Shown: positions 27,179-36,690 of the stretch, in pieces
Layout of the letters: every line of letters begins with the position of its first letter
How positions within the stretch are numbered: position 1 is the stretch's first letter
Source: Pseudoxanthomonas suwonensis
GTDB taxonomy: Bacteria; Pseudomonadota; Gammaproteobacteria; Xanthomonadales; Xanthomonadaceae
Length of the DNA stretch: 64,000 nucleotides
Direction of reading: 5' to 3'
Assembly: GCF_000972865.1 (NCBI RefSeq)
Contig: NZ_CP011144.1
Coordinates: 310,001-374,000, forward strand
Translations under genes and position numbers: made by a program
The notes under the pieces: generated by a model
What the model saw: the letters and a program-made list of their open reading frames with translations, nothing else
Database searches by the model: none
What the model was told of the DNA's origin: nothing

Positions 27179-29002
27179 CTACATCCCGAACACGATCGGC
27201 ACCAGCAGCACCACCAGCAGCAGGGTCAGCACCGCCAGCGGCGTGCCGACCTTGACGAAGTCGCCGAAGCTGTAGCCGCCGGGGCCGACCACCAGCGCGT
27301 TCACCGGCGAGGACACCGGGGTCATGAACGCCGCCGAGGCGGCCAGGGCCACGGTCATCGCGAACGGATACGGCGACATGCCCAGGTACTGGGCAACCGC
27401 CAGCGCCACCGGCGCCATCAGCACGGCGATGGCGGTGTTGGAGATGAACATGCCGAACAGCGCGGTGACCGCGAAGATCGCCGCCAGCACCACCCGCGGC
27501 CCGGCATCGCCGACCGCCTCCAGCAGCAGGCTGGCGGCCAGGTCCACGCCGCCTGTGCGCTGCAGCGCCAGCGAGAACGGCAGCATGCCCACGATCAGCA
27601 CCAGGCTCGGCCAGTGGATCGAGCGGTAGGCGCTGCGCAGGTCGACGCAGCCGGTTAGGCCCATCAGCAGGCAGCCGATCAGCGCCGCGTGCACGTTGGG
27701 CACGATGCCCGAGACCATCAGGCCGATGGTCAACAGCAGGCAGGCCAGCGCGAACGGCGCGCGCGGCGCGGCCGGCGCCACCTCCTCCGACTCCGACGGC
27801 AGGTGCAGCAGGATCAGCCCGTCCGGGCCCGAACCCAGCGCGCGGATCGCCGGCCACGGTCCGGCGACCAGCAGGGTGTCGCCCACTTCCAGCTTCTCCT
27901 CGGCCAGGTCGCTGACCTCGGCGGTGCGGCCGTGGCGCAGCCCGATCAGCGCCAGGTCGTGGCGGTCCTGCAGCCGCGCCCGGTTCGCGCTCACCCCGGC
28001 CAGCGGCGAATTGACCGCGACCATCATCTCGGCCATGCCGATGTCGTTGGCGTAGCCGGAGAAGTAGGCGCCTTCCAGCGGCAGCGCCTCCAGCCGCAGC
28101 GCCTCGAACCGGGCGGCGGCATCGACGCCCGGATCGTGCAGGTCCAGCAGCAGCGCGTCGCCAGGCAGCAGGCGCCGGCCCTGCGGCGACAGCAGCAGGC
28201 GCTGGCCGAAGCGGCCGAGCTGCTCGATGGCCAGCACGTTCATCCCGGCCAGTTCGCCCTCCTCCAGCGCCGAGGCGACGCGCCCGGCCAGCGGCGAGTC
28301 GGCCAGCACGCGCACGCGGAAAGCGCGGTCGCCGAGCCGGTACTCGCGGATCCAGTCCTCCAGCCGCGGCGCGCGCGTCGATGCAGCCGGGGCGCCGCCG
28401 GTCAGCCAGCGCCGCGCAAACAGCATGTAGCCGATCGCCAGCGCCAGCACCGGCGCGCCGAACGGCAGGAAGTCGAAGAAGGCGAAGCCGGTATAGCCGT
28501 CGCGCAGCAGCTCGCCGTGCACGACCAGGTTGGGCGCGGTGGCCACCAGGGTCATCATCCCGCTGCACAGCGCGGCCACGCTCAACGGCATCATCAGCCG
28601 CCCCGGCGCGATCCGGCTGCTGCGGGCGATCCGCAGCACGATCGGGATGAAGATGGCGACCACCCCGGTGGAGCTCATCACCGAGCCCATCACTCCGACC
28701 GAGAGCATCAGCGCCACCACCAGCATGGTCTCGTCGCCGCGGGCCACGCGCAGGATCAAGGCGCTGATCCTCTGCGCCAAACCCGTGCGCACCAGCCCTT
28801 CGCCGATCACGAACAGCAGCGCGATCAGCACCACGCTCGGGTCGGCGAAGCCGGCGATCGCCTCGGACACGTCGATCACGCCGGTGAACGGCAGTGCCGC
28901 CACCATCAGCAGGGCGACCACGTCGGCGCGCGGCCGGCCCAGCGAGAACAGGGCGATGGCCACGCCCAGCAGGCACAGGACGAGGAGGAGTTCGTGGCTC
29001 AT
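27179..29002 (-). CDS. SLC13-type anion permease with two RCK_C domains
   Basis: 607 residues: about five TM helices (5-195), a soluble middle part (about 210-385) with two TrkA-C (RCK_C) ligand domains (for example GMNVLAIEQLGRF and LIGLRHGRTAEVSDLAEEKL), then six or so TM helices to the end. GVMGSVMSSTGVVAIFIP and GMFISNTAIAVLMAPVALAV are the paired hairpin motifs of the SLC13/DASS/ArsB superfamily (SNT and STG signatures). Likely a Na+-coupled carrier for sulfate, di/tricarboxylate or another anion; substrate not determinable. Starts 42 bp after the DUF4105 gene stop and is probably co-transcribed. Confidence 0.88.
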   Translation of the reverse strand: MSHELLLVLCLLGVAIALFSLGRPRADVVALLMVAALPFTGVIDVSEAIAGFADPSVVLIALLFVIGEGLVRTGLAQRISALILRVARGDETMLVVALMLSVGVMGSVMSSTGVVAIFIPIVLRIARSSRIAPGRLMMPLSVAALCSGMMTLVATAPNLVVHGELLRDGYTGFAFFDFLPFGAPVLALAIGYMLFARRWLTGGAPAASTRAPRLEDWIREYRLGDRAFRVRVLADSPLAGRVASALEEGELAGMNVLAIEQLGRFGQRLLLSPQGRRLLPGDALLLDLHDPGVDAAARFEALRLEALPLEGAYFSGYANDIGMAEMMVAVNSPLAGVSANRARLQDRHDLALIGLRHGRTAEVSDLAEEKLEVGDTLLVAGPWPAIRALGSGPDGLILLHLPSESEEVAPAAPRAPFALACLLLTIGLMVSGIVPNVHAALIGCLLMGLTGCVDLRSAYRSIHWPSLVLIVGMLPFSLALQRTGGVDLAASLLLEAVGDAGPRVVLAAIFAVTALFGMFISNTAIAVLMAPVALAVAQYLGMSPYPFAMTVALAASAAFMTPVSSPVNALVVGPGGYSFGDFVKVGTPLAVLTLLLVVLLVPIVFGM

Positions 29003-29044
29003 CGGCGGCGGTAGGCGGTCATCCGGCTCGGCGAATCGGTCGGC

Positions 29045-30091
29045 TCAGTCGGTCGCGGCGGGCACCGGGCGTCCCTCGCGGATGATCCGCGCGAACGCGG
29101 GATCCCCGTCGGCGGCGGCCGCGGCGGCGTTGACCTGCGAGCGGGCGCGCAGCTCGGCGAACGGCATCGAGGTGTCGATGAGGCCGGCGTCGTACAGGTA
29201 GCGGTCGCTCCAGCCGTTGAGCAGGTGGCGGAGGTCCCAGCGCCCCACCCGCCCGATGCGGTTGGCGTAGCGCACGATGTTGACCGTGCAGTTGTTGCTG
29301 ACCACGTTGTAGAACTCCGGCGCGTCGGCCAGCGCGTTGATCCGCTCCGCGTACACCAGGAACAGCCGGCGCGCGGCCTCGGCCGATACCCGGGTGCGGT
29401 ACAGGAACACCTCCTCGTCGCGGTGGTTGCTGCGCACGCCGACGATGTCGCGCTCGTCGCCGACCACGTAGACCAGCTCGAAATGCCGGAAGAACCCCGG
29501 CAGCGGGTGGAAGCCCTCGCCCACTTCCGGCCGGATCTCGATCGAGATCGCCACCGGGTCGGCGCCGGCGACGTCGAAGCTCAGGAAGGTATGCGCGATC
29601 GGCCCGTCCGGGTTCCAGTACGAGACGATGAAATCCACGCCCTGCAGGTCCGACAGGCGCAGTTCGCGCTGCTCCCAGCGCTCGCTGAAATCGTCGCGGC
29701 TGCGGTACTCGAAGTTGCGGTAGCCGCTGATGCGGACGCGGTCGCCGTCGATCGCGATCCGCGGCATCACCGCCACCTCCGGGCGCCAGGGCCGGTCGTG
29801 CGATGGCCGGACCAGGCTCCATCCGGCCAGCAGCGCCGCGAACAGCAGCGCGGTGGCCAGGATCGGCCAGCGCCGCGGCGAGAACCACAGCGCCCAGCCC
29901 GCGAACGCGGCGAACCCCAGCGCCAGCGCGGACGCGCCGGGCAGCTCCACCGGCGCCCAGGCGATCGCCAGCGCGCCCCACAGCAGCGGCAAGGTGAGCA
30001 GCAGGCCGAGCAGCCAGCGCAGCGGTCGCGGCAGGCCCGCCCGCAACCAGGGCAGCGGGCTTCGCGTCGGGACCGCCTGCGGATCCTGCAT
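29045..30091 (-). CDS. DUF4105 domain membrane protein
   Basis: 348 residues: two or three N-terminal TM helices (about 25-95) and a C-terminal extracytoplasmic domain with WNPDGPIAHTFLSFDV and VVSNNCTVNIVRYANR (about 271-286). The Asn-Asn-Cys-Thr motif is the hallmark of DUF4105, and such Cys plus nearby His residues suggest a papain-like or NlpC/P60-like hydrolase; this is inference. Start ATG 30091 is preceded by GGAGGAGAAGCG, an excellent ribosome-binding site, preferred over the longer frame at 30127. It sits between a PLD-type enzyme and an anion permease on the same strand. Confidence 0.8.
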   Translation of the reverse strand: MQDPQAVPTRSPLPWLRAGLPRPLRWLLGLLLTLPLLWGALAIAWAPVELPGASALALGFAAFAGWALWFSPRRWPILATALLFAALLAGWSLVRPSHDRPWRPEVAVMPRIAIDGDRVRISGYRNFEYRSRDDFSERWEQRELRLSDLQGVDFIVSYWNPDGPIAHTFLSFDVAGADPVAISIEIRPEVGEGFHPLPGFFRHFELVYVVGDERDIVGVRSNHRDEEVFLYRTRVSAEAARRLFLVYAERINALADAPEFYNVVSNNCTVNIVRYANRIGRVGRWDLRHLLNGWSDRYLYDAGLIDTSMPFAELRARSQVNAAAAAADGDPAFARIIREGRPVPAATD

Positions 30092-30214
30092 CGCTTCTCC
30101 TCCCGGCATGCCAGCGCACGGACCCACACCGTCCCGGCATCCTTATCCGCGTTCCGGCAAAGCGCAAGCGTCCGGGATCGCGCCGGGCCGGCCGGGCCGG
30201 TCCCGGTCCAGCCG

Positions 30215-31780
30215 CTACAGCTGCGATTCGACCGGCAGCCAGCCGATCGCGCGGGCGATCGCGCGGCTCCAGAAGCCGGCCTCCGGCTCGCGGTCCCAGA
30301 CCGTCGGCGGCTGCGCTTCGTCGTCGTGCCAGCGCAGCCCGCCATCGGCCAGTTCCAGCCGGTAGCTGGTGTGCGCCGAAGTCTTCATCCCGTACAGCGC
30401 CTCCAGCTCGGCGGCCGCGTCCGGGCATTCGAACAGCAGCCCCATCTCGGTGTTGAGGTTCATCGAGCGCGGGTCCAGGTTGAACGAACCGATGAAGCCG
30501 TGCGCCCCGTCGACGACGAAGGCCTTGGTGTGCAGGCTGGCGCCGCTGGAGCCGAACACGCTGGCCCTGCCACCACCGCTGCCCTGTGGCTTGAGCTCGA
30601 ACAGGGACACGCCCGACTCCAGCAGCGGCGCGCGGTAGCCCGCGTAGCCGCCGTGCACCGCCAGCACGTCGTTGGCCGCCAGCGAGTTGGTCAGGATGCT
30701 CACCTCCACGCCGCGCCGGCGCAGGCCGTCGAGCCAGCGCACGCCGTCCTCGCCGGGCACGAAGTACGGCGAGATCACCTTCAGGTCGCGCTGCACGCGC
30801 GAGGCGCTTTCCAGCAGCAGCGGCGTCATCCAGTCCGGCTCCGGCGTCGCTCCCTCCGCCTTCTCCGGCGGGTCGGACACGATCGCCGCGTCGCGCGTCC
30901 AGTGGATCCGGCGCCGCCCCTCGAGCAGCTCGCGCACGCCCTGCGAGCCCTGCAGCCGGCGCGCGTAGGGGCCGGCGCGGTCGGCCTGCAGGCCGGCGTC
31001 GATGCTGCCGCGCAGCCGGTCCAGCGCCCCGGGCTTGGCTTCGACCAGCGCCTCCAGCGGGATGGCGGAGACGCTGTTCCAGTAGGCGTCGAAGATCTGC
31101 TCGGCCTGGCGCACCGGCGGCCCGACCACCGCCACGTCGGTGTCCATGAAGTTCACGTCGGCAGCGGCGTCGAAGTACTCGTCGCCGACGTTGCGCCCGC
31201 CGACCACCGCGATCCGCCCGTCGGCGAGCCAGGTCTTGTTGTGCATGCGCCGGTTCACGCTGAAGAAGCGCAGCAGCAGTTCGGCGCCGCGCACCAGCGT
31301 GCCCTCGCGGGCGCGGGTGGGATTGAACAGGCGCACCTCGATCTGCGGATGCGTGTCCAGCGCGGCCAGCACCGAATGGCTGCCGTGCACGTTCATGTCG
31401 TCCAGCAGCAGGCGCACGCGCACGCCGCGATCGGCGGCGCGCAGCAGTTCGTTGTAGAGCAGGTTGCCGGTGAGGTCCGGGTGCCAGATGTAGTACTGCA
31501 GGTCCAGGCTGCGGCCGGCCGCGCGCGCGGTGGAGGCGCGGATCGCGAATGCGTCGAGGTTGTCGGACAGGATCACCAGGCCGGCCTCCCCGGGCCGGTC
31601 GGCGGTGAGCGATTCGACCACCCGGTCGATCGGGGTGGGTTCGCCGGCGATCGGCAGCGCGTGCCCTTCCGGACCGCGCGCACTCTCGGCGAAGCGCCCG
31701 TAGGCGTAGAGCGACAACAGCGAGGCGACCGCGAACGCGGCCAGGGCGATGCCGATCCACATGAACGTCTTCCTCTTCAT
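30215..31780 (-). CDS. Phospholipase D-like protein (cardiolipin synthase family)
   Basis: 521 residues with an N-terminal TM anchor (about 6-28) and two HKD half-sites: MHNKTWLADGRIAVVGGRN (about 187-205) and LHTKAFVVDGAHGFIGSFN (about 413-431), each with HxKxxxxD and a trailing Gly-Gly/Ser-Phe-Asn. The spacing and the phrase LDLQYYIWHPDLTG match ClsC/YmdC-like cardiolipin synthases, which form cardiolipin from phospholipids at the inner membrane. Nuclease or toxin-type PLD is less likely given the anchor and context. The start at 31780 gives the TM segment directly; upstream frame is repeat DNA. Confidence 0.87.
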   Translation of the reverse strand: MKRKTFMWIGIALAAFAVASLLSLYAYGRFAESARGPEGHALPIAGEPTPIDRVVESLTADRPGEAGLVILSDNLDAFAIRASTARAAGRSLDLQYYIWHPDLTGNLLYNELLRAADRGVRVRLLLDDMNVHGSHSVLAALDTHPQIEVRLFNPTRAREGTLVRGAELLLRFFSVNRRMHNKTWLADGRIAVVGGRNVGDEYFDAAADVNFMDTDVAVVGPPVRQAEQIFDAYWNSVSAIPLEALVEAKPGALDRLRGSIDAGLQADRAGPYARRLQGSQGVRELLEGRRRIHWTRDAAIVSDPPEKAEGATPEPDWMTPLLLESASRVQRDLKVISPYFVPGEDGVRWLDGLRRRGVEVSILTNSLAANDVLAVHGGYAGYRAPLLESGVSLFELKPQGSGGGRASVFGSSGASLHTKAFVVDGAHGFIGSFNLDPRSMNLNTEMGLLFECPDAAAELEALYGMKTSAHTSYRLELADGGLRWHDDEAQPPTVWDREPEAGFWSRAIARAIGWLPVESQL

Positions 31781-31868
31781 GGCGGTCCCGTGCGTGCACC
31801 GGTCGATCCCGGGCCAGTCGATTGTAGGCGCCCGGCGCGATGGCCATGTGGGCGCCCCACCACCCCCC

Positions 31869-31963
31869 TGCAGGAGCGGGCATGACCGCGACACGGGCGC
31901 CGGAACCACGAGGGCATCGCCTGTGCCGACGGCGTCGGGGTCGCGGTCATGCCCGCTCCTACA
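31869..31963. repeat. TGTAGGAGC palindromic element
   Basis: Both ends GCGG-GCATGA-CCGC type; the left terminus reads TGCAGGAGC instead of TGTAGGAGC. It lies upstream of the PLD gene and beyond the end of the M13 peptidase gene. Confidence 0.8.
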
Positions 31964-31984
31964 ACGGCAGCCCGCCGCAAACGG

Positions 31985-32008
31985 AAAAGGCCCGGCATCC
32001 GCCGGGCC
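31985..32008 (-). terminator. Rho-independent terminator of the M13 peptidase gene
   Basis: GGCCCGGC-ATCC-GCCGGGCC (8-bp perfect stem) with a run of four U on the minus-strand exit side, 28 bp after the stop codon. Confidence 0.75.
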
Positions 32009-32036
32009 CTCCCCTATCCACAGCGGCCTTGCGCTC

Positions 32037-34121
32037 TTACCAGATCACGATGCGCTCGCCCTCGCCGCGCACCATCGGATCGCCCGCCTTGCACTCGAAC
32101 GCCGCGGCGAACGCCGGCATGTTCGACGGCGCGCCGACGGCGCGGAAGTTGGCCGGCGCATGCGAATCGGTCTCCAGGCGCACGCGCAGCTCGCCGTCGG
32201 TGAAGTTGCGACGCCACACCGTGGCCCAGTTGGCGAAGAAGCGCTGGTCCTGGGACAGGCCGTCGACCCTCAGGCCCGCGGACTCGGGGTTCTCCTTCAG
32301 CGCCATCTGCAGCGCGTCGTAGGCCACGGTCAGGCCGCCCAGGTCGCCGATGTTCTCGCCCAGGGTCAGCCGGCCCTTCACGTTCTTGCCGGGAATGGCC
32401 TCGTAACCGTCGAACTGCGCCACCAGCTGGTCGGCGCGCTGGTCGAACAGCTGGCGGTCGTCGGCGGTCCACCAGCTGTCGAGGTTGCCCTTGGCGTCGA
32501 ACTGGCTGCCGGAGTCGTCGTAGCCGTGCATCATCTCGTGGCCGATCACCGCACCAATGCCGCCGTAGTTCAGCGCCGGATCGGCTTCGGGGTCGAAGAA
32601 CGGCGGCTGCAGGATCGCCGCCGGGAACACGATCTCGTTCTTGGTCGCGTTGTAGTAGGCGTTGACCGTCTGCGGGCTCATGCCCCACTCGGTGCGGTCC
32701 ACCGGCTTGCCGATCTTGTCCAGCACGTAGCGGTAGTTGAACGCGCGCGCGGCCTGCATGTTGGCCAGGTAGCTGTCGCCGCCGGTCTGCAGGCCGTCCC
32801 ATTCGCGCCACTTGTCCGGGTAGCCGATCTTCGGGGTGAAGCTGGCCCACTTCTCCAGCGCGCGCTGCTTGGTCTCGTCGCCCATCCAGTCCAGGTTCTC
32901 CAGGCGCACCTTCAGCGCCGCCGACAGGTTGTCGACCAGGTGCTGCATCTGCGCCTTGGACTCGGCCGGGAACGCGGCCTGCACGTACAGCTGGCCCAGC
33001 GCCTCGCCCATGCCGCTGTTGACCGAGCCGAGCACGCGCTTCCAGCGCGGCAGCATTTCCTTCTGCCCGCGCAGGGTCTGGCTGTAGAAGCCGAAGTTGG
33101 CCTGCTCGAACTGCGCGGCCAGGTACGGCGCGGCGTCGTCGATGGCGTGGAAGCGCAGGTAGGCCTGCCAGGCCTCCACCGGGGTGTCGGCCAGCATCCG
33201 GTCGAGCTCGGCGAAGAAGCCGGGCTGGGCCAGCGAGAACTTGTCGGCCGCCGGCACCTGCAGAGTGTCGAAGAACGCGTTCCAGTCGAAGTTCGGGGTG
33301 ATCGCGTTGGCCTCGGCCGCGCTGACCGGGTTGTAGCGCAGGGCCGGGTTGCGCAGCTCGATCCGCGACAGCGAGGCCTTGGCCAGGCGGGTCTCGAAGT
33401 CCAGCACCGCCTGCGCCTGGGTCGCGGCTTCGGCGGACTCGACGCCCGACAGCTCCAGCAACTGGGCGATGTAGGCCACGTAGGCCTCGCGGATCGGCGC
33501 CTTGTCGGCGTCGAAGTAGTAGCCCTTCTCCGGCAGGCCCAGCCCACCCTGCCCGGCGTAGGCGATGACGTTCTCCGAATCCTTGAAGTCGGCGTTGGCG
33601 AAGAACGAGAACAGCGGCCCCTGGCCGACGGCGTACTGGCCGCGCAGCCATTCGGCGACCGCAGCACCGTCGTTTAGGCCGGCGATGGCGTCCAGGGTCG
33701 GCTGCAGCGGCGCCAGCCCGGCCGCGTCGATCGCGGCCTGGTCCATGCCGGTGCGCCAGATGTCGGCGATCTTGGCCTCGATCGAACCGGCAGCCGGCTG
33801 CGCCGCGGCGACCTGCTCGACGATCGCGTGCTGGATCGCCAGCGAGCGCTCGCCCAGCACCTCGAAGCTGCCCCAGCTGGTGCGGTCGCCCGGCACCGGG
33901 TTGGCCGCCAGCCACTTGCCGTTGACGTGGCCGTTGAGGTCGACGCAGGCGGCGACGGACGGATCCAGGTCGGCCACGCTGAAGGCGATTCCGGGGGCAT
34001 CGACCTGCGACAGGTCGAACTTCACCGCGGCATCGGCCGGGCCTTCGGTCTTGCCGCAGGCGGCGAGCGACGCGGCGACGGCCACCGCCAGGGACAGCGG
34101 GGCGAGCTTGTACAGGGACAT
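32037..34121 (-). CDS. M13 family zinc metallopeptidase (neprilysin-like), lipoprotein
   Basis: 694 residues. The N-terminus MSLYKLAPLSLAVAVAASLAAC ends in a lipobox (LAAC, Cys about 22), so it is probably a membrane-anchored periplasmic lipoprotein. Catalytic parts are NAYYNATKNEIVFPAAIL, then the zinc motif GHEMMHGYDDSG (about 530-541) and the second signature ENIGDLGGLTVAYDAL, all classical M13. The C-terminus ends RIVIW as in the family. It hydrolyses short peptides. The frame is open to 34550 but the lipoprotein start at 34121 is clear. A terminator follows. Confidence 0.95.
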   Translation of the reverse strand: MSLYKLAPLSLAVAVAASLAACGKTEGPADAAVKFDLSQVDAPGIAFSVADLDPSVAACVDLNGHVNGKWLAANPVPGDRTSWGSFEVLGERSLAIQHAIVEQVAAAQPAAGSIEAKIADIWRTGMDQAAIDAAGLAPLQPTLDAIAGLNDGAAVAEWLRGQYAVGQGPLFSFFANADFKDSENVIAYAGQGGLGLPEKGYYFDADKAPIREAYVAYIAQLLELSGVESAEAATQAQAVLDFETRLAKASLSRIELRNPALRYNPVSAAEANAITPNFDWNAFFDTLQVPAADKFSLAQPGFFAELDRMLADTPVEAWQAYLRFHAIDDAAPYLAAQFEQANFGFYSQTLRGQKEMLPRWKRVLGSVNSGMGEALGQLYVQAAFPAESKAQMQHLVDNLSAALKVRLENLDWMGDETKQRALEKWASFTPKIGYPDKWREWDGLQTGGDSYLANMQAARAFNYRYVLDKIGKPVDRTEWGMSPQTVNAYYNATKNEIVFPAAILQPPFFDPEADPALNYGGIGAVIGHEMMHGYDDSGSQFDAKGNLDSWWTADDRQLFDQRADQLVAQFDGYEAIPGKNVKGRLTLGENIGDLGGLTVAYDALQMALKENPESAGLRVDGLSQDQRFFANWATVWRRNFTDGELRVRLETDSHAPANFRAVGAPSNMPAFAAAFECKAGDPMVRGEGERIVIW

Positions 34122-34276
34122 CGGGAACTCCAGGGCGCGGGACACCAGACCGCGGACGAGGTGCCAATCGGCCAGCCTAGGCGATCGCGCCGGGGTGGAT
34201 GTAGGCCAGAAGTCACGGGTGAAACGATTGCGCCCTGCCCGCTGGGCCGGCCTGCGCGGGCAGCGACGGCCTCCGT

Positions 34277-34657
34277 TCAGCGCGCGCCGCGCCCATCCTG
34301 CCGTTGCGGCAGCGGCTCCTGGCGCGCCTGTGGCGCCTGCCTCCAAGGGGCGAGGACCCGCAGCCAATGTGGCCGCCAGGCCAGGGCGAACGCGACGGTC
34401 AACGCCGCCGCCGCCAGCGCCATCGCCCATACCAGGACCGCCATCGAGGCATGGTCGGCCGCCAGGCACAGCGCCAGCGAGGCGGCCAGCCCCAGCGCGC
34501 CCAGCACGCGCAGGATCCGTGCCGTCGCCCGCGGTACCGGTGCGCCCCACACCTGCTGCGCGTGGCCCGGCATCGCCAGCGCCAGCCAGCCCACGCCGGC
34601 CGTGCAGGCGAGCAATGCCCCGCCGAGCAGCCAGGCGGCGTGCACGGACTCAGGCAT
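34277..34657 (-). CDS. DUF3325 small membrane protein of iron-uptake operon
   Basis: 126 residues with four predicted TM helices (MPESVHAAWLLGGALLACTA as the first) and a charged C-terminal tail. It is the DUF3325 type, found next to PepSY proteins in siderophore-receptor clusters. Its ATG overlaps the PepSY gene stop (ATGCCTGA), so translation is coupled. Function unknown; regulated with the upstream receptor by inference. Confidence 0.75.
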   Translation of the reverse strand: MPESVHAAWLLGGALLACTAGVGWLALAMPGHAQQVWGAPVPRATARILRVLGALGLAASLALCLAADHASMAVLVWAMALAAAALTVAFALAWRPHWLRVLAPWRQAPQARQEPLPQRQDGRGAR

Positions 34658-36338
34658 GCGCGGCCTCCCCGCTGCTCGCGGTCGCGGCCGCCTGCTGCCC
34701 GGCGCGGCGGCCGAGGCGGCGCGCGGCGCCGGCGGCGATCGCGGCGACGGCCAGCAGCGCCAGGTCGACGCCGGCCACCGGCCAGTAGCCGGCGGCCAGC
34801 GTGCGCAGCAGGTGGTCGCCGGTGCTGATCCAGTTCGCCAGCACCGCGGCCGGCGCCAGCACGGCGATCGCCCAGCACTGCTCGCGCCAGGCCGGATTGG
34901 GCAGCCCCTGCGCGACCGGTGCGCTGCGCCAGGCCGCATGCAGCAGCGCCAGGATCCACGCCCCCCAGAACGCATAGCGTTCCCAGTCGCCCCGCGCCGG
35001 CAGGTCTTCCGGCAGCAGGCGGTTGGCGACCAGGATCGACAGCGCCGCGACGACCATGCCGGTCACCGCGGCCACCGCCAGCGCATCGACGATGCGCGCG
35101 CCCTGGCTGCCCTGGCGGGCGTGCTGGCGCTTGCGCTTCTCGACGAAAAAGACGAAGCCGGTGGCGATGCAGACCGCGCCCAGCAACCCGCCCAGCACGT
35201 ACAGCCAGCGCAGCAGCCAGTGGCGGAAGTGCTGCAGGTGCAGGCCGGTGAGGAACTCGGCGATGCGGCCGACCGGCGTGGCCGGCGGATCCTCGCGGAT
35301 CAGCTCGCCGGTGGCGGCCTGGAAGTGGATGCCGTCACCGACCAGGGCGATACGGTCGGTGCCGGCGCGGTAGACGCTGACGTAGCCGTTGGCGTCGCCC
35401 ACGTGCTGCAGCACCAGGAACCCGACCTCGCCGGCCTTGCCGTGGGCCTCCCAGCGCCGCTGCGCCTCGGCGACCATCGCGTCGACGTCGGCCAGCCCGG
35501 CCGGCACGCCGGCGCGTTCGTGCGGCAGGCCGGTCTCCTGCGCCTCCACCTGCGCGTGCAGGTCGTGCAGGTCGTGCAGCTGGGTGTGGCCGACCGGGAA
35601 GTAATAGGCGGCGGCGAAAATCAGCAGGCCGGTGAAGGCGAAGAAGAAGTGGAACGGCAGCGCGACCACCCCGGTGAGGTTGTGCAGGTCCAGCACGCTG
35701 CGCAGGCGCGCCTTCTCCGGGCGGAAGGTGAAGATCTCGCGGAACAGCTTGCGGTGCATGACCACGCCGCTGACCAGCGCGGCCAGCATCACCAGCGCCG
35801 ACAGGCCGACGATCCAGAAGCCGAGGTTCTTCCAGTCCAGGGTCAGGCTGTAGTGCATCGGGTAGAAGAACCCGCTGCCGACCTTCAGCCGGTCGTCCGG
35901 CAGCGGCGTGCCGTCGCGCGGATCGATGGTGGCGTAGGCCCAGATCTGCTCCTCCGGGTCCTTCGCCTTCGGCACCAGGTAGCCGGCGTACAGGGCCAGC
36001 ACCGGATCGCGATGGGTGGTGTAGGCGCTCCAGCTGCCGACGCTATCGAAGCGTTCGGGCATCGGCCCGTCGACCCGCGGCGCCATCGCCGCCACCGCCG
36101 CCGGCAGCGGCTGCATGCGCTCGAACGCCGGCCGCAGGATCTTCTCGTACGAGGGCATCGGCTGCGGCTCGAAGCGTGTGGACGGGATCGCCCAGCGGTC
36201 GATCTCGCGGTCGAACACCGACAGCGCGCCGAAGAAGAATGCGGCCATCAGCACGAAGCCCAGTACCAGGCCGAACCAGGTGTGCAGCCAGGCCATGGCC
36301 TGGCGGAAACTGGAGAACACGGCGTTGCCCGCGCTCAT
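34650..36338 (-). CDS. PepSY domain-containing iron-uptake membrane protein
   Basis: 562 residues. TM1 WLHTWFGLVLGFVLMAAFFF (about 17-36) opens a PepSY_TM-type protein, with further TM pairs near 185, 240, 390, 430 and 500, and periplasmic segments with HLQHFRHW (His-rich). Homologues near TonB receptors are thought to reduce Fe(III) or heme/siderophore iron at the inner membrane; conserved His residues in the TM helices could bind heme, which is inference. Start ATG overlaps the DUF3649 stop by ATGA and its own stop overlaps DUF3325. Confidence 0.85.
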   Translation of the reverse strand: MSAGNAVFSSFRQAMAWLHTWFGLVLGFVLMAAFFFGALSVFDREIDRWAIPSTRFEPQPMPSYEKILRPAFERMQPLPAAVAAMAPRVDGPMPERFDSVGSWSAYTTHRDPVLALYAGYLVPKAKDPEEQIWAYATIDPRDGTPLPDDRLKVGSGFFYPMHYSLTLDWKNLGFWIVGLSALVMLAALVSGVVMHRKLFREIFTFRPEKARLRSVLDLHNLTGVVALPFHFFFAFTGLLIFAAAYYFPVGHTQLHDLHDLHAQVEAQETGLPHERAGVPAGLADVDAMVAEAQRRWEAHGKAGEVGFLVLQHVGDANGYVSVYRAGTDRIALVGDGIHFQAATGELIREDPPATPVGRIAEFLTGLHLQHFRHWLLRWLYVLGGLLGAVCIATGFVFFVEKRKRQHARQGSQGARIVDALAVAAVTGMVVAALSILVANRLLPEDLPARGDWERYAFWGAWILALLHAAWRSAPVAQGLPNPAWREQCWAIAVLAPAAVLANWISTGDHLLRTLAAGYWPVAGVDLALLAVAAIAAGAARRLGRRAGQQAAATASSGEAAHA

Positions 36339-36652
36339 GCCAGCGCCGCCTGCACCGCCGAGGCGGCGGCGGCCATCAGCGCGCCGCCGCCGAGCAGCAC
36401 CAGCCAGCACCGGCCCGGCCGCGGCGTGGCAACCGCCCACAGGAACGCGACCAGGTAGGCCAGGATGCCGATCATGCTGGCGAGGAACTCGGCGTCGTGG
36501 AAGCCCATGCCGGCGGCGAACAGCGCGGCCGCGCCCAGGGCGACCACGCCCCAGGCGAAGGCGTAGCCGCCGAGCACCGCGGCTGCCACGCGCGCGGCGA
36601 GATGCAGGCGCGGGGTACGGGAAGGATCGAGAGCGGAAAACGTGCGGGACAT
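36335..36652 (-). CDS. DUF3649 small iron-uptake membrane protein
   Basis: 105 residues with three TM helices (VAAAVLGGYAFAWGVVALGA about 22-41). The family is defined by this position between a TonB-dependent siderophore receptor and a PepSY protein. Starts 38 bp after the receptor stop and overlaps the next gene by ATGA. Role in iron uptake is inferred from context only. Confidence 0.78.
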   Translation of the reverse strand: MSRTFSALDPSRTPRLHLAARVAAAVLGGYAFAWGVVALGAAALFAAGMGFHDAEFLASMIGILAYLVAFLWAVATPRPGRCWLVLLGGGALMAAAASAVQAALA

Positions 36653-36690
36653 GGCGGCGGCTGGTGTCTCTGCGGGGGCGGGCGCGGCGA